DNA of 64,000 nucleotides from a virus. Below the pieces are notes generated by a model. The model was not told where the DNA came from. It searched no databases and was given only the letters and a program-made list of their open reading frames with translations. Position 1 is the first letter of the stretch. Each line of letters begins with the position of its first letter. This document shows positions 50,928-58,890 of this stretch, in pieces. The DNA lies in IMG/VR virus record IMGVR_UViG_3300030737_000007, positions 1 to 64,000 of that record; one strand, 5' to 3'. The position numbers were made by a program, and so were the translations under genes.

Positions 50928-51949
50928 TGCCCGCTAAGAAGCAAGCCCCCAAGCCGATCGCTCTCAACGAAGAGCAGCAGGCCGTGGTGTACGCGCGCGC
51001 TGGATTCTATCAAATTCTTGCCGGGCCGGGAGCTGGTAAGAGCCAATGTGTGACAACCCGGTTCGTCCAGTTGCTAAACGAAGGAGTCTCTCCGGACGAC
51101 ATTGCCTCCATGTCCTTCACTAGTACAGCGGCCAAGAACCTCAAGGACAGGGTCGAGGCTCAAGTAGGGAAGCTAACCACCACACGTAAAGCAGGCGCTA
51201 CCACCTTTCATGGGCTGGGACTTGCCTTCGCGGTAGAGGAGCGCGAACACTTTGGATACGAACTCGCCGAATTTCCGTTATGCCCTGAGCCTCTGGCAAA
51301 TAAGCTATCCGCTATTGCCGGAAAACGATTCGAAGCTGATCCCCGCTCACTGCGCGCCTACATCAGCCTTAGAAAACGGGAACGGGTTCGTGCTTCTGCG
51401 GCTGTCTCTAGAGCTGAGGCTCGCCTCGACGCCCCGGAGCTGAAGAACGCACTTGCCTACCGTCAGTACGAGAAGTCTTTGAAAGAGAACGGGGTGCTCG
51501 ATTTTGACTCCCTCATCCTAGAGATGGTCGAGATTCTGGAGAAGAAGCCCGAGGTCCGCAAGCGCTGGACACGCGGCTGGATTATGGTGGACGAGGCGCA
51601 GGACTGCGCGAAGATAGAATGGGATCTGATCAAGCTGATCTCGGGCAGGTCGGTTATGGCGGTTGGGGATATTTCGCAGGGTCTCTACGCGTTCAGAGGA
51701 AGTGATCCAGCGCTATTCGCCCACATGTCCGAGATGTTCCCGGGAACTAAAACGCTGTTCCTGGCCCGCAATTACAGAAGTTCACCACAGATCGTAGACT
51801 TCATCCGGCCTTACGCTACGTCGGCTGAACTGGCAGAGAAGTTCCATACGTCGAATCCTGCGGGCCCCCTGCCAGTTGTGAAGGGGTTCGCAAGTAGTGC
51901 TCAAGAAGTAGAATGGATAATCGCTCAGATAAAGGAAACAATAAAGTGA
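50927..51949 (+). CDS. UvrD/PcrA-type helicase, N-terminal part
   Basis: 340 aa. Helicase superfamily 1 motifs: I 'AGPGAGKSQ', Ia 'MSFTSTAAKNLKDRV', 'TFHGLGLAF', II 'IMVDEAQDCAKIEWDL', III 'VMAVGDISQGLYAFRGSD', IV 'FLARNYRSSPQIVDF'. It stops after 'EVEWIIAQIKETIK', just before the motif IVa region, which is encoded by the separate gene at 52701. Together the two parts make one complete helicase, so they probably associate as a split enzyme. Confidence 0.88.
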   Translation: MPAKKQAPKPIALNEEQQAVVYARAGFYQILAGPGAGKSQCVTTRFVQLLNEGVSPDDIASMSFTSTAAKNLKDRVEAQVGKLTTTRKAGATTFHGLGLAFAVEEREHFGYELAEFPLCPEPLANKLSAIAGKRFEADPRSLRAYISLRKRERVRASAAVSRAEARLDAPELKNALAYRQYEKSLKENGVLDFDSLILEMVEILEKKPEVRKRWTRGWIMVDEAQDCAKIEWDLIKLISGRSVMAVGDISQGLYAFRGSDPALFAHMSEMFPGTKTLFLARNYRSSPQIVDFIRPYATSAELAEKFHTSNPAGPLPVVKGFASSAQEVEWIIAQIKETIK

Positions 51950-52704
51950 GTAGGAGAGGACAGGCCCGAAATATCCCAATGTTGGGAAAGAAATTTGGGA
52001 AGCTGACAGTTTTAGAGCGGGCAAATGGGCTGAGAAACGGGCGTTATTGGCGTTGTGAATGCGAGTGCGGGCATAGTAAGGTGGTGTTTGGTAACGAACT
52101 GCGGCGAGGAAGTACTTGGCATTGTGGGTGCTCCAACAAAGCAGTTATCGACTTGGTGGGAAGAAGATACAACAGGTTGCTTGTCTTGGGGAGGGATCTT
52201 GAGAAAGAAAGGGAGAGCAAGAAGAGAAAGGTATGGTGGAAATGCGCTTGTGACTGTGGGAACCTTAAAACCATATGCAGTTCTGATTTGACTTGGAAGC
52301 ACATTCAAAGTTGTGGATGTTTTCTAAGAGACACCCGGGGACAGTCCACCTTGAAGCACGGTTTGGCTAGAGTGGGCGCAAAAACATTAGAGTACACAAT
52401 GTGGGCGCACGCCAAGAAGCGAGCCAGAGATCGGAATATTCCTTTTGACATCAAGCCGGAAGACATTGTCATTCCCGATAAATGTCCTATATTCGGGACA
52501 CCGCTGAGGTCCAGCAAAGGCAACGGAGGCAAGATGACTTCAAACAGTCCTTCTCTTGACAGAACCATTGGTGAGCTTGGCTATGTCAAAAGCAATATTA
52601 GCGTTATCAGCCGAAGAGCTAACACTATAAAGAATGACGCCTCTTCAGAAGAACTAAGGGCTATCGCCAATTACATCGATAAGCAGACCAAAGAGGCCGC
52701 GTGA
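51946..52704 (+). CDS. HNH-family homing endonuclease splitting the helicase
   Basis: 252 aa from GTG 51946 (the ORF also has an ATG at 51913). Two zinc-ribbon repeats ('WRCECECGHSKVVFGNELRR' and 'WKCACDCGNLKTICSSDLTW') for DNA binding, then an HNH-like domain ('DKCPIFGTPL', 'SPSLDRTIGELGYVKSNISV', 'RRANTIKNDAS'). GTGA stop/start overlaps at both ends fuse it into the helicase operon. Base composition is more A-rich than neighbours, a sign of recent arrival. Confidence 0.85.
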   Translation: MSRRGQARNIPMLGKKFGKLTVLERANGLRNGRYWRCECECGHSKVVFGNELRRGSTWHCGCSNKAVIDLVGRRYNRLLVLGRDLEKERESKKRKVWWKCACDCGNLKTICSSDLTWKHIQSCGCFLRDTRGQSTLKHGLARVGAKTLEYTMWAHAKKRARDRNIPFDIKPEDIVIPDKCPIFGTPLRSSKGNGGKMTSNSPSLDRTIGELGYVKSNISVISRRANTIKNDASSEELRAIANYIDKQTKEAA

Positions 52705-53534
52705 CAGAAAAGCAAACAATTAGCATCCTAGCCAGAACCAATCGCGCGCTACTTCCTTTTGAGCAAGCGCTGTCGGCCGCCAACATACCCTTTTATTACG
52801 TGAATAAGAGTGGATTTTTCAACCAGACGGAGATACAACTAACTCTTGCCTACCTCGGGGCCTCCCTCTTTCCCGCGAATTACCTCATCTCTGGTATGCT
52901 TCGGGGCGATCTGCACCCGACCAAATTTCTCCCGCGTACTCGAATCTCCGCGAAGCTAAAGGAGTTGAAAGCCGAAGATGAAGACGCCTCCTACTGGGCA
53001 ATCCTTACTAAGGAACCGCAGCGCCTGGTCGAGCCCCGCAATTTGGAAGCTGTCCGTAATTTCACGCAGTTTGTGCATAGCCTGTCCCGCTACCGCGACC
53101 TGTCTGCCGCCGACGCCCTTAAACAACTCTTCGGCGCTCTCCGGATAGGAGACCACTTCTCAGAGATGGAGTACGCAGACTCGGACCCACTGGAGAACCT
53201 GGCGGCTCTATCCAAGATGGCAAGCAAGTACGGTTCAATCAAAGAGTTTTTGGATTTCTGCCGGAGGGTCGCCGCAGCGTCTAAGAAAAAGACCGGCGTG
53301 GCCTTATCGACCTGTCATAGTTTCAAAGGAATGGAAGCCGATACGGTGTACCTCGTACAGTGCTCGGAGGGTATAATCCCGCACAGCAAAGCGACTGATC
53401 TAGACGGGGAGCGTAATGTGTTTTTCGTAGGCTGCTCTAGACCTCGCCGCGAACTTGTGATAAGTTATTCAGGAACCCCCAGTGTGTTCCTTGCGCCGTT
53501 TATAAAGAAGGAGAAAGCTGATGTTCAAGCCTAG
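52701..53534 (+). CDS. UvrD/PcrA-type helicase, C-terminal part
   Basis: 277 aa from GTG 52701. Begins 'TEKQTISILARTNRALLPFEQAL' (motif IVa), continues with V 'GVALSTCHSFKGMEADTVYLVQ' and VI 'ERNVFFVGCSRPRRELVIS'. Lacks all ATP-binding motifs, which are in the upstream gene. Confidence 0.85.
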   Translation: MTEKQTISILARTNRALLPFEQALSAANIPFYYVNKSGFFNQTEIQLTLAYLGASLFPANYLISGMLRGDLHPTKFLPRTRISAKLKELKAEDEDASYWAILTKEPQRLVEPRNLEAVRNFTQFVHSLSRYRDLSAADALKQLFGALRIGDHFSEMEYADSDPLENLAALSKMASKYGSIKEFLDFCRRVAAASKKKTGVALSTCHSFKGMEADTVYLVQCSEGIIPHSKATDLDGERNVFFVGCSRPRRELVISYSGTPSVFLAPFIKKEKADVQA

Positions 53535-54018
53535 AGATGTGGTGCGGTACCGGTCCTCAGACACTTGGTGCCGACACGGGATCGCGGTAATCCACGGAGG
53601 TCCAGAGTGGGGTTACGCTCAAGACACTTACTGGGGCGTTACCGACAACTACTCAGATTACGGGTGGATTCGCGAGCAAGACTTGGTAGAGTCGGTGCTT
53701 ATCGGAAACCTGGATGAGTTCGAGCCGTCCCAGTACAAGGAGTGCCGGGACTTCCGCGAAGAAGATCAGTTCTACATTCCGATCGGCGGCGGTTCGGCTC
53801 AAATTTGGTACCGAAAAGGCGCGGAGCCGCAACCCGAACTCGTCTGGAAGAGACTGGTGTACGAAGTCGAGAAGGCCGAGAGCGCGATTCAGTCCGCTAA
53901 TTGGAAACGGGAATGGGCCGTCAAAGAGTTGAATCAGCATATCGCCAAACACGGAATTCCAGATAATGGAATGGAGGACATCGGTGAGGCCCTACTTCAT
54001 CCGTCTGTTTCTGCCTAA
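53521..54018 (+). CDS. Hypothetical protein
   Basis: 165 aa (MFKPRDVVRYRSSDTWCRHG...). SH3-like N-terminal strands and a helical C-terminus. Contains a perfect dispersed site in frame (53957-53971, read as 'IPDNGM'). Confidence 0.5.
   Translation: MFKPRDVVRYRSSDTWCRHGIAVIHGGPEWGYAQDTYWGVTDNYSDYGWIREQDLVESVLIGNLDEFEPSQYKECRDFREEDQFYIPIGGGSAQIWYRKGAEPQPELVWKRLVYEVEKAESAIQSANWKREWAVKELNQHIAKHGIPDNGMEDIGEALLHPSVSA
53957..53971 (+). repeat. Dispersed 15 bp site
   Basis: Perfect, inside the 165-aa gene and upstream of GTG 53984. Confidence 0.85.
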
Positions 54019-54322
54019 CTTCGCTTTTGCGAACCCCGAAGACATCCACAAGTTCCCGCCCGACGCGCAGATTCGATTTGACCCTGAGCGCACGGGAAAC
54101 GGAACTTCCCTTTTTGAGCACCCCACCGACAGCACGCATTACAACTACTACTGCATCTCGTGTTATGCCGCCGGTGGTTATAAAGATGCCTGTTTTAAGA
54201 CTTCCGCCCGAGCAGCTAAGTACAAGCTAGACGGCCCCACTCTGGATCAGCAGCAAGAAATGAAAGAGCACGGCGAGCAACACTCCATCATCTACCAATG
54301 GGCGAAAGGAATACTCAAATGA
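53984..54322 (+). CDS. Hypothetical protein
   Basis: 112 aa from GTG 53984 (VRPYFIRLFLPNFAFANPED...), with GGAGG 6 bases upstream; an upstream ATG (53966) is inside the dispersed site. Contains 'YYCISCYAAGGYKDACF', Cys-rich. Overlaps the previous gene. Confidence 0.45.
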   Translation: MRPYFIRLFLPNFAFANPEDIHKFPPDAQIRFDPERTGNGTSLFEHPTDSTHYNYYCISCYAAGGYKDACFKTSARAAKYKLDGPTLDQQQEMKEHGEQHSIIYQWAKGILK

Positions 54323-54471
54323 AGGGTTATTGGGAACACAGAGCTAAACTACTGAAGCTGATGGGGCGTGAGCTGTCCGTGAACGAATTGGAGTTCGTGA
54401 TCTGCATGTACTTCCTCGGTAAGAAGCCGAAGGCGGTCTACGACGTACTCAGAGAGTGGGAGGGTCGGTGA
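54319..54471 (+). CDS. Hypothetical helical protein
   Basis: 50 aa (MKGYWEHRAKLLKLMGRELS...). Basic amphipathic helices. Overlaps both neighbours by 4 bp. Confidence 0.45.
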   Translation: MKGYWEHRAKLLKLMGRELSVNELEFVICMYFLGKKPKAVYDVLREWEGR

Positions 54472-54782
54472 GCGACATCAAGTGGTACTCATACGAATGG
54501 GAACGCCCGCAGCAGGATCTACCGGTAATCATGCGCCGTCGGAACTACGGAAGCGACGAAACTCTCTGGGAAATGATCATGATTTCGGAGGAACTGCCTG
54601 ATTGGTTCAACGTAAGCGGCCTCGAATGGCGGCCTACTGGAATCTTCACAGAGTTCGGCGGCACGATAACCCGAAATCACCAAGGATGGCAGCAAGCTAA
54701 CTGTGTCGGCCTTGGGTCGAGCAGTTTTATGAGTGCCTTACTGGGGTCAGCGGCTTCCCAAGGAATAGGGGAGTGGCTGTGA
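54468..54782 (+). CDS. Hypothetical protein
   Basis: 104 aa from GTG 54468. Trp/Tyr-rich N-terminus ('IKWYSYEWERPQQDLPVIMR') with similarity in style to DUF551-like folds, Ser/Gly-rich C-terminus. GTGA overlaps on both sides. Confidence 0.45.
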   Translation: MSDIKWYSYEWERPQQDLPVIMRRRNYGSDETLWEMIMISEELPDWFNVSGLEWRPTGIFTEFGGTITRNHQGWQQANCVGLGSSSFMSALLGSAASQGIGEWL

Positions 54783-55924
54783 GCTTCCTCTACAAGAACG
54801 CCTCCGGGCGCGAGATCCAGCACGGGTCAAATTCTTCCCTGTCCACATACCGGACATGCCGCCGTAAGTTCAAACTAAACCGAGTGGACGGCTGGAAACA
54901 GAAGGGCCACAAAGCCAGCCTTGAGTATGGCAAGGCTGTAGAAGACGCGATCATGTACTACCATGCCAACGGCCTCAAGAAGGGCGACTGCCTCGAAGAG
55001 TTCCAGCGGATATGGCTCAAGTGGGCCGACCAAGACCTTTCCTACACCGACCAAGAGGGTGACTTTTTCCAGCTTATGGGTATGGGTAAGGAGATGGCGC
55101 GGCTGTACGAGGCCCGACTTCCGAGCCTACCGATCCGCAACCCCAAATTTCAGTTGCAGTACTTGAAGAAAGTCTTTGAGGGCACCGAGCTCGCCGACCT
55201 GGAGTTCATGGGGTACGTGGACATGCTGTCTACCCTCGAAGACGGCAGCCGCCTGATCATCGACATCAAAACGGCGAAGTCCGGCCTCGACCTAACCCCG
55301 AACATGCTATCCATGGACCCCCAGCTCCGAGAGTACGCCTGGCTGTCCGGAATCCGGGATGTGGCGTTCCTGTGGTTCGTCAAGTCCAAAGCCGGGGTCA
55401 AGAAGGGCGACACCGTAAGCCTGCTGGACGAGGGTGGGGCCGAGATGACCGCCTTCAAATACCAGAAGGACGAAGAGACTCAAGAAGAGAAGGTGCTGCT
55501 CGGGCACCCGATCGCTGTCCAGATACTGGACGACCAACTATCCGAGATCAAGGGCAAAGGCTCTACCAAGTTACAAGAAGCCTTCGTCGAGAATTGGGTG
55601 GAATTGGGTATAATCAGGTGGGTTCCGCGCGACCAGATTGTTAAAGTCCGGCTCCAGTTTGTCCGTGCTACAATACCCGCAGAGATTATCCCAGAAGTCG
55701 GCAACCGTGTCGGGCATTTGATGGTGCAGATGAGGCAGTCGGCCCTAGACAACGACTATCCGCAGGACGGCGGCGTGCGATTCCCGAACCAGATCTGCAC
55801 ATGGTGTGAATTTCGGGGCTGCTGCCTGAAAGACCAAGGCTTGCGGGACGCCCTGCTTGTCCAGATCGCCCCCGCAGCAAACGAACCAGACTGGTTAGAT
55901 GACTTAGAAGAGGAGGCAGCGTGA
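54779..55924 (+). CDS. Cas4/RecB-like PD-(D/E)XK nuclease
   Basis: 381 aa from GTG 54779. 'NSSLSTYRTCRRKFKLNRVDG' N-terminus with a first Cys, 'EYGKAVEDAIMYY' (RecB motif I Glu/His region), 'FMGYVDMLSTLEDGSRLIIDIKTAKSG' (GxxD...DxK catalytic core, about residues 145-170) and a C-terminal 'CTWCEFRGCC' suited to an Fe-S cluster. Likely 5'-3' or end-resecting exonuclease for the annealase. Confidence 0.8.
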   Translation: MSFLYKNASGREIQHGSNSSLSTYRTCRRKFKLNRVDGWKQKGHKASLEYGKAVEDAIMYYHANGLKKGDCLEEFQRIWLKWADQDLSYTDQEGDFFQLMGMGKEMARLYEARLPSLPIRNPKFQLQYLKKVFEGTELADLEFMGYVDMLSTLEDGSRLIIDIKTAKSGLDLTPNMLSMDPQLREYAWLSGIRDVAFLWFVKSKAGVKKGDTVSLLDEGGAEMTAFKYQKDEETQEEKVLLGHPIAVQILDDQLSEIKGKGSTKLQEAFVENWVELGIIRWVPRDQIVKVRLQFVRATIPAEIIPEVGNRVGHLMVQMRQSALDNDYPQDGGVRFPNQICTWCEFRGCCLKDQGLRDALLVQIAPAANEPDWLDDLEEEAA

Positions 55925-56175
55925 AATCAGTTGATTACTTATACGACATTCTCAAGAAACATCCGGACGAAGGGTGGTATATCGGCAAGAAGCGGTACAC
56001 CATCGGAACCTCAAGGATCGATGGAAAGTGGAAAGAGGCCGTATGCCTCTGCTGGCGCGATCGGGTTGGCGTGATTAGCGAATTCTACGACACCCCCGAG
56101 GAGGCTTGGGAAGTCTTTCTCGCAGCCAATTACCCGAAGGTCTTGGAGCAGTGGAAAGAGAAGGAGGCAGCGTGA
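55921..56175 (+). CDS. Hypothetical protein
   Basis: 84 aa from GTG: 'KSVDYLYDILKKHPDEGWYI...', alpha/beta. GTGA overlaps with both neighbours. Not recognised. Confidence 0.5.
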   Translation: MKSVDYLYDILKKHPDEGWYIGKKRYTIGTSRIDGKWKEAVCLCWRDRVGVISEFYDTPEEAWEVFLAANYPKVLEQWKEKEAA

Positions 56176-56603
56176 GTCTAACCCCAAAGAAACGAGCCGA
56201 GCTGTTCAATATGTTCAAGGGGAAGTGTGCTTACTGTGGCTGCGATCTCCCCGCAAAAGGATGGCACGCCGACCACATAGAGCCTATCATCCGAGGAGGC
56301 AAGTTTGTGCCGGTCGAAAATCACGGGTACACCTCCTACAAATACGTCCAGAACGGAAAGTGCGAGAGGCCCGAGAACAACCGAGACGATAACTACTACC
56401 CCTCCTGCCGGTCATGCAATATCAACAAGAGCTCCTGCGGCTTAGAGCTGTGGCGTAAGTGCTTGGAGCGGGTGGTTGAGGGGATGCGGCGCGACCACGC
56501 TTCTTTCAGACACGCCGAGAGGTTTGGGTTGGTCAAGGAAGCGGAGACCAAGGTAGTGTTCTATTTCGAGAAATTCCAGAAAGTGGAAAGTGAGGTAGCA
56601 TGA
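56172..56603 (+). CDS. HNH endonuclease
   Basis: 143 aa from GTG 56172. 'GKCAYCGCDLPAKGWHADHIEPI' gives the first zinc Cys pair and HxDH (H-A-D-H), and 'YYPSCRSCNINKSSCGLELW' the second Cys pair plus the final Asn. A complete small HNH nuclease, possibly homing or a packaging/recombination nuclease. Confidence 0.85.
   Translation: MSLTPKKRAELFNMFKGKCAYCGCDLPAKGWHADHIEPIIRGGKFVPVENHGYTSYKYVQNGKCERPENNRDDNYYPSCRSCNINKSSCGLELWRKCLERVVEGMRRDHASFRHAERFGLVKEAETKVVFYFEKFQKVESEVA
56574..56588 (+). repeat. Dispersed 15 bp site (degenerate)
   Basis: TTCCAGAAAGTGGAA at the end of the HNH gene. Confidence 0.45.
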
Positions 56604-56794
56604 GTGAAGTATACGTATTAGTGAAGCAGGTTCCTGGTCGCCCGAACGGTGAGGTGACCTTGCATGGTGCAACAAGCGACGAGATAGTGTCTGATACTTG
56701 GTCGGCGGCGGGTCCTGATAATGTGTCTTTTCTGGTCGATACCGATTACGCGCCCGGATTTGATCCCTGCCAGTGGGAAGAGGTGGAAGAGTGA
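56600..56794 (+). CDS. Hypothetical protein
   Basis: 64 aa (MSEVYVLVKQVPGRPNGEVT...), acidic, beta-rich. ATGA overlap. Confidence 0.45.
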   Translation: MSEVYVLVKQVPGRPNGEVTLHGATSDEIVSDTWSAAGPDNVSFLVDTDYAPGFDPCQWEEVEE

Positions 56795-56991
56795 GCACAA
56801 TCCTGCGTAATGCAGTTCGGTGTAAGAAGTGTCTAGCCGTGCTAGAGTCTAAGCACCGGCATGACTTCGTCCAGTGCCCCTGCGGCGTATTCGTAGATGG
56901 CGGGCGCGACTACCTGCGCGGCGGCTGGCCCGGCGGCGAGTACGAAGACTGGGTCGAGGAGTTGCACGAGTTCGCCAATGACGAAGTTTAG
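56791..56991 (+). CDS. Zinc-ribbon protein (DUF7695-like)
   Basis: 66 aa from GTG 56791. 'AVRCKKCLAVLESKHRHDFVQCPCGVFVDGG' is a CxxC...CxC ribbon with the 'DGGRDYLR' follow-up found in a small phage family. Function unknown. Confidence 0.6.
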   Translation: MSTILRNAVRCKKCLAVLESKHRHDFVQCPCGVFVDGGRDYLRGGWPGGEYEDWVEELHEFANDEV

Positions 56992-56993
56992 CT

Positions 56994-57008
56994 TTCCATT
57001 ATCTGGAA
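56994..57008 (-). repeat. Dispersed 15 bp site
   Basis: Perfect, before the initiator-like gene. Confidence 0.85.
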
Positions 57009-57021
57009 TTTAGGGGTAGCC

Positions 57022-58149
57022 GTGCCGAAAAGAGTCGTGGATGGGGACGCTGTATGGCGCTCCAAGAAGCTGAAACTGATGCACCCGCAGTTCCGGGCCG
57101 AGTACGCCAACCTGGTCCCGCTCGCGGAGGCTAACGGAGTGTTTGAAGTGGACGCGGACAGGATCTGGTCGGATGTCTACTCATACAACCGCGACGAAAT
57201 CTCGGTCGAAACGGTCGAAGAAATCCTCGCTAACCTAGAAGAAGTCGGTCTCCTGCGTGTCTGGGAAGAGGATCGCAAGGTCTGGGGGTATTGGGAAGGT
57301 ATCCACAAGTCTGGTCGGCTGCCAAAAGCCTCGGAACTGTCGAAATATAAGAACTTACCTCCGAACCCACCGCCGGAAAAGAGTATCAGCGGAGACTCAG
57401 CGGAGACCTCGCTGACCCTCGGCCCTAGGTTTGGTATTGGTTTGGATAGGATTGGTAATGGTTTAGATGCGGAACCGCAAGACCAAAATGAAACAATTTC
57501 TGAAGACGAGGACACGGACATGAAGCTCAAGAAAGAAATTCAGGTAGTGTGCATGAGGTACGGAGCCAACGCCGGGGGGTTCAACGAGACCTGGGAACAG
57601 ATGTCCGCTTTGGAGCAGGCCCATTCTCGCGGAGCAGTTGTCCGCAGCTTTACCGAGTTCCTGGACGAGAACCAAGGGGATGACTTCCCCCGGGGGGCTG
57701 TTTCTGCGTACCTGAGGGGCGCTGCGAGGCGTTTGTCCTCTGGAACGTCCTCAGCATCGGTCGCGGCCAAGGACCCGCAGGTGAAGGCACTGGAGGCCGA
57801 ATTGATCTACTTGTCCGACGATCGGGTAACCTTTCAGGCCGGGCACAAGATCGTTCTGGAGGAATTGCTTCGGGAACATAGCCCCGAGGAGGTTATCTCA
57901 GCTTTCAAGACGTTCATTGAGAACAAAGACCTGAATGACCCTAAGGTGCTGAACTTCGCTGCCAAGAACTTCGTGGACGCTGCAAACGGTCTGATACTCT
58001 CTGCGCGCCGCCGCAACCAAGAACGGGATCGCGACTCCGCCGCCCGAGAATCAGCTAAGCTCCGCCTCCAAGAAGAAGCAGAAGCCGAGCGGGCCGCCGC
58101 GGAAGTCGCCAAGCAGGCTGAGGAAGCGTTGTTCGATCCCCTCGCGTAA
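57022..58149 (+). CDS. Replication-initiator-like protein
   Basis: 375 aa from GTG 57022. N-terminal winged helix-like 'MHPQFRAEYANLVPLAEANGVFEVDADRIW', then a Pro/Gly-rich linker (about 100-150) and a helical C-terminus ending in Arg/Glu-rich coiled coil. This resembles phage replisome-organiser proteins (DnaD/O type), and it precedes the primase-helicase. A dispersed site (56994-57008) is 13 bp upstream of the start. Confidence 0.55.
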   Translation: MPKRVVDGDAVWRSKKLKLMHPQFRAEYANLVPLAEANGVFEVDADRIWSDVYSYNRDEISVETVEEILANLEEVGLLRVWEEDRKVWGYWEGIHKSGRLPKASELSKYKNLPPNPPPEKSISGDSAETSLTLGPRFGIGLDRIGNGLDAEPQDQNETISEDEDTDMKLKKEIQVVCMRYGANAGGFNETWEQMSALEQAHSRGAVVRSFTEFLDENQGDDFPRGAVSAYLRGAARRLSSGTSSASVAAKDPQVKALEAELIYLSDDRVTFQAGHKIVLEELLREHSPEEVISAFKTFIENKDLNDPKVLNFAAKNFVDAANGLILSARRRNQERDRDSAARESAKLRLQEEAEAERAAAEVAKQAEEALFDPLA

Positions 58150-58156
58150 CACCTAT

Positions 58157-58185
58157 TTGCGTGACACCTGAAAGTGTGGTACACT
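58157..58185 (+). promoter_or_regulatory. Promoter upstream of primase operon
   Basis: TTGCGT (58157-58162), 17 bp, TACACT (58180-58185) in TGTGGTACACTC, followed by the site 58188-58202, which covers the start point. Confidence 0.65.
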
Positions 58186-58187
58186 CC

Positions 58188-58202
58188 GTCCAGATAATGG
58201 AA
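58188..58202 (+). repeat. Dispersed 15 bp site
   Basis: GTCCAGATAATGGAA just downstream of the 58157 promoter. Confidence 0.8.
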
Positions 58203-58217
58203 AACCGAAAGGCCCCG

Positions 58218-58379
58218 ATGAAAATTCAGTATGTTGAACCAATCCACGACCTGGCGACCCCGCGCAAGTGCTCGGTCTGCCTTGAACCTGCCACTAGCTT
58301 CGGGTTTACCGCCAACCATCGTGGCGCGGTCAACCCTTCCTCGAAGACACCACTCTGCCCGGCCCACTCGGAACTCTAA
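58218..58379 (+). CDS. Small Cys/His protein
   Basis: 53 aa from ATG 58218 (MKIQYVEPIHDLATPRKCSV), AAAGG 6 bases before; an in-frame ATG at 58197 lies in the dispersed site. 'CSVCLEPATSFGFTANHRGAVN' + 'CPAH' is a zinc finger. TAATG to the next gene. Confidence 0.5.
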   Translation: MKIQYVEPIHDLATPRKCSVCLEPATSFGFTANHRGAVNPSSKTPLCPAHSEL

Positions 58380-58573
58380 TGGAAAACACATGGGGTAAAA
58401 CAGCCTACTTAGGCCCGCGGGTAGATCAGAAGGTCTGGATCTACTACAAGCGGGAAGTGCTAGAAGCCGTGTACCTCGGGCACGGAAATTACTACCTTCA
58501 GTTTGCGCAGCGCGGCGTAGCGTTCGAGGGCCGCTGGATGCCCCGAGAGATACCAGCACCACCAGTGGAGTAG
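58379..58573 (+). CDS. Hypothetical protein
   Basis: 64 aa (MENTWGKTAYLGPRVDQKVW...). Beta-barrel-like; TAATG overlap. Not recognised. Confidence 0.45.
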   Translation: MENTWGKTAYLGPRVDQKVWIYYKREVLEAVYLGHGNYYLQFAQRGVAFEGRWMPREIPAPPVE

Positions 58574-58575
58574 CC

Positions 58576-58890
58576 TTGACCATCACAGAGTTCAGAGACA
58601 AGCACCAGTCCACGATGGAAGAGAGTACCTGGATAGCCGGGTGCTATCTCGAAGAAGTAGAAGGACTTAGGTTCGGGATCGACTTCGTAACCGGGGATGC
58701 TCTGGAATTGGCCGCCTCCGCGCTGACCCGGACAATGACCAACAAATTCCGGGACGAGCAGGCGAACAAAGCTATTCTGGCTGACGTGCAATCCGAAATG
58801 CTGGCGCTATCCGCGCCGAAGCCGAACAGATTTGAAGATGATGACTGGGAAGAGCGCTGGCCGCACGGAGACGAGACTGACGATGTCTGA
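58576..58890 (+). CDS. Hypothetical acidic protein
   Basis: 104 aa from TTG 58576 (TITEFRDKHQSTMEESTWIA...). Helical, ends in an acidic 'DDDWEERW'. Overlaps the primase start by 8 bp. Confidence 0.45.
   Translation: MTITEFRDKHQSTMEESTWIAGCYLEEVEGLRFGIDFVTGDALELAASALTRTMTNKFRDEQANKAILADVQSEMLALSAPKPNRFEDDDWEERWPHGDETDDV

Noticed and set aside
51913-52704. Group I intron carrying the HNH gene inside the helicase
   Set aside because: No group I core words around the gene, and precise removal does not restore the helicase frame; GTGA stop/start overlaps favour translational splitting.
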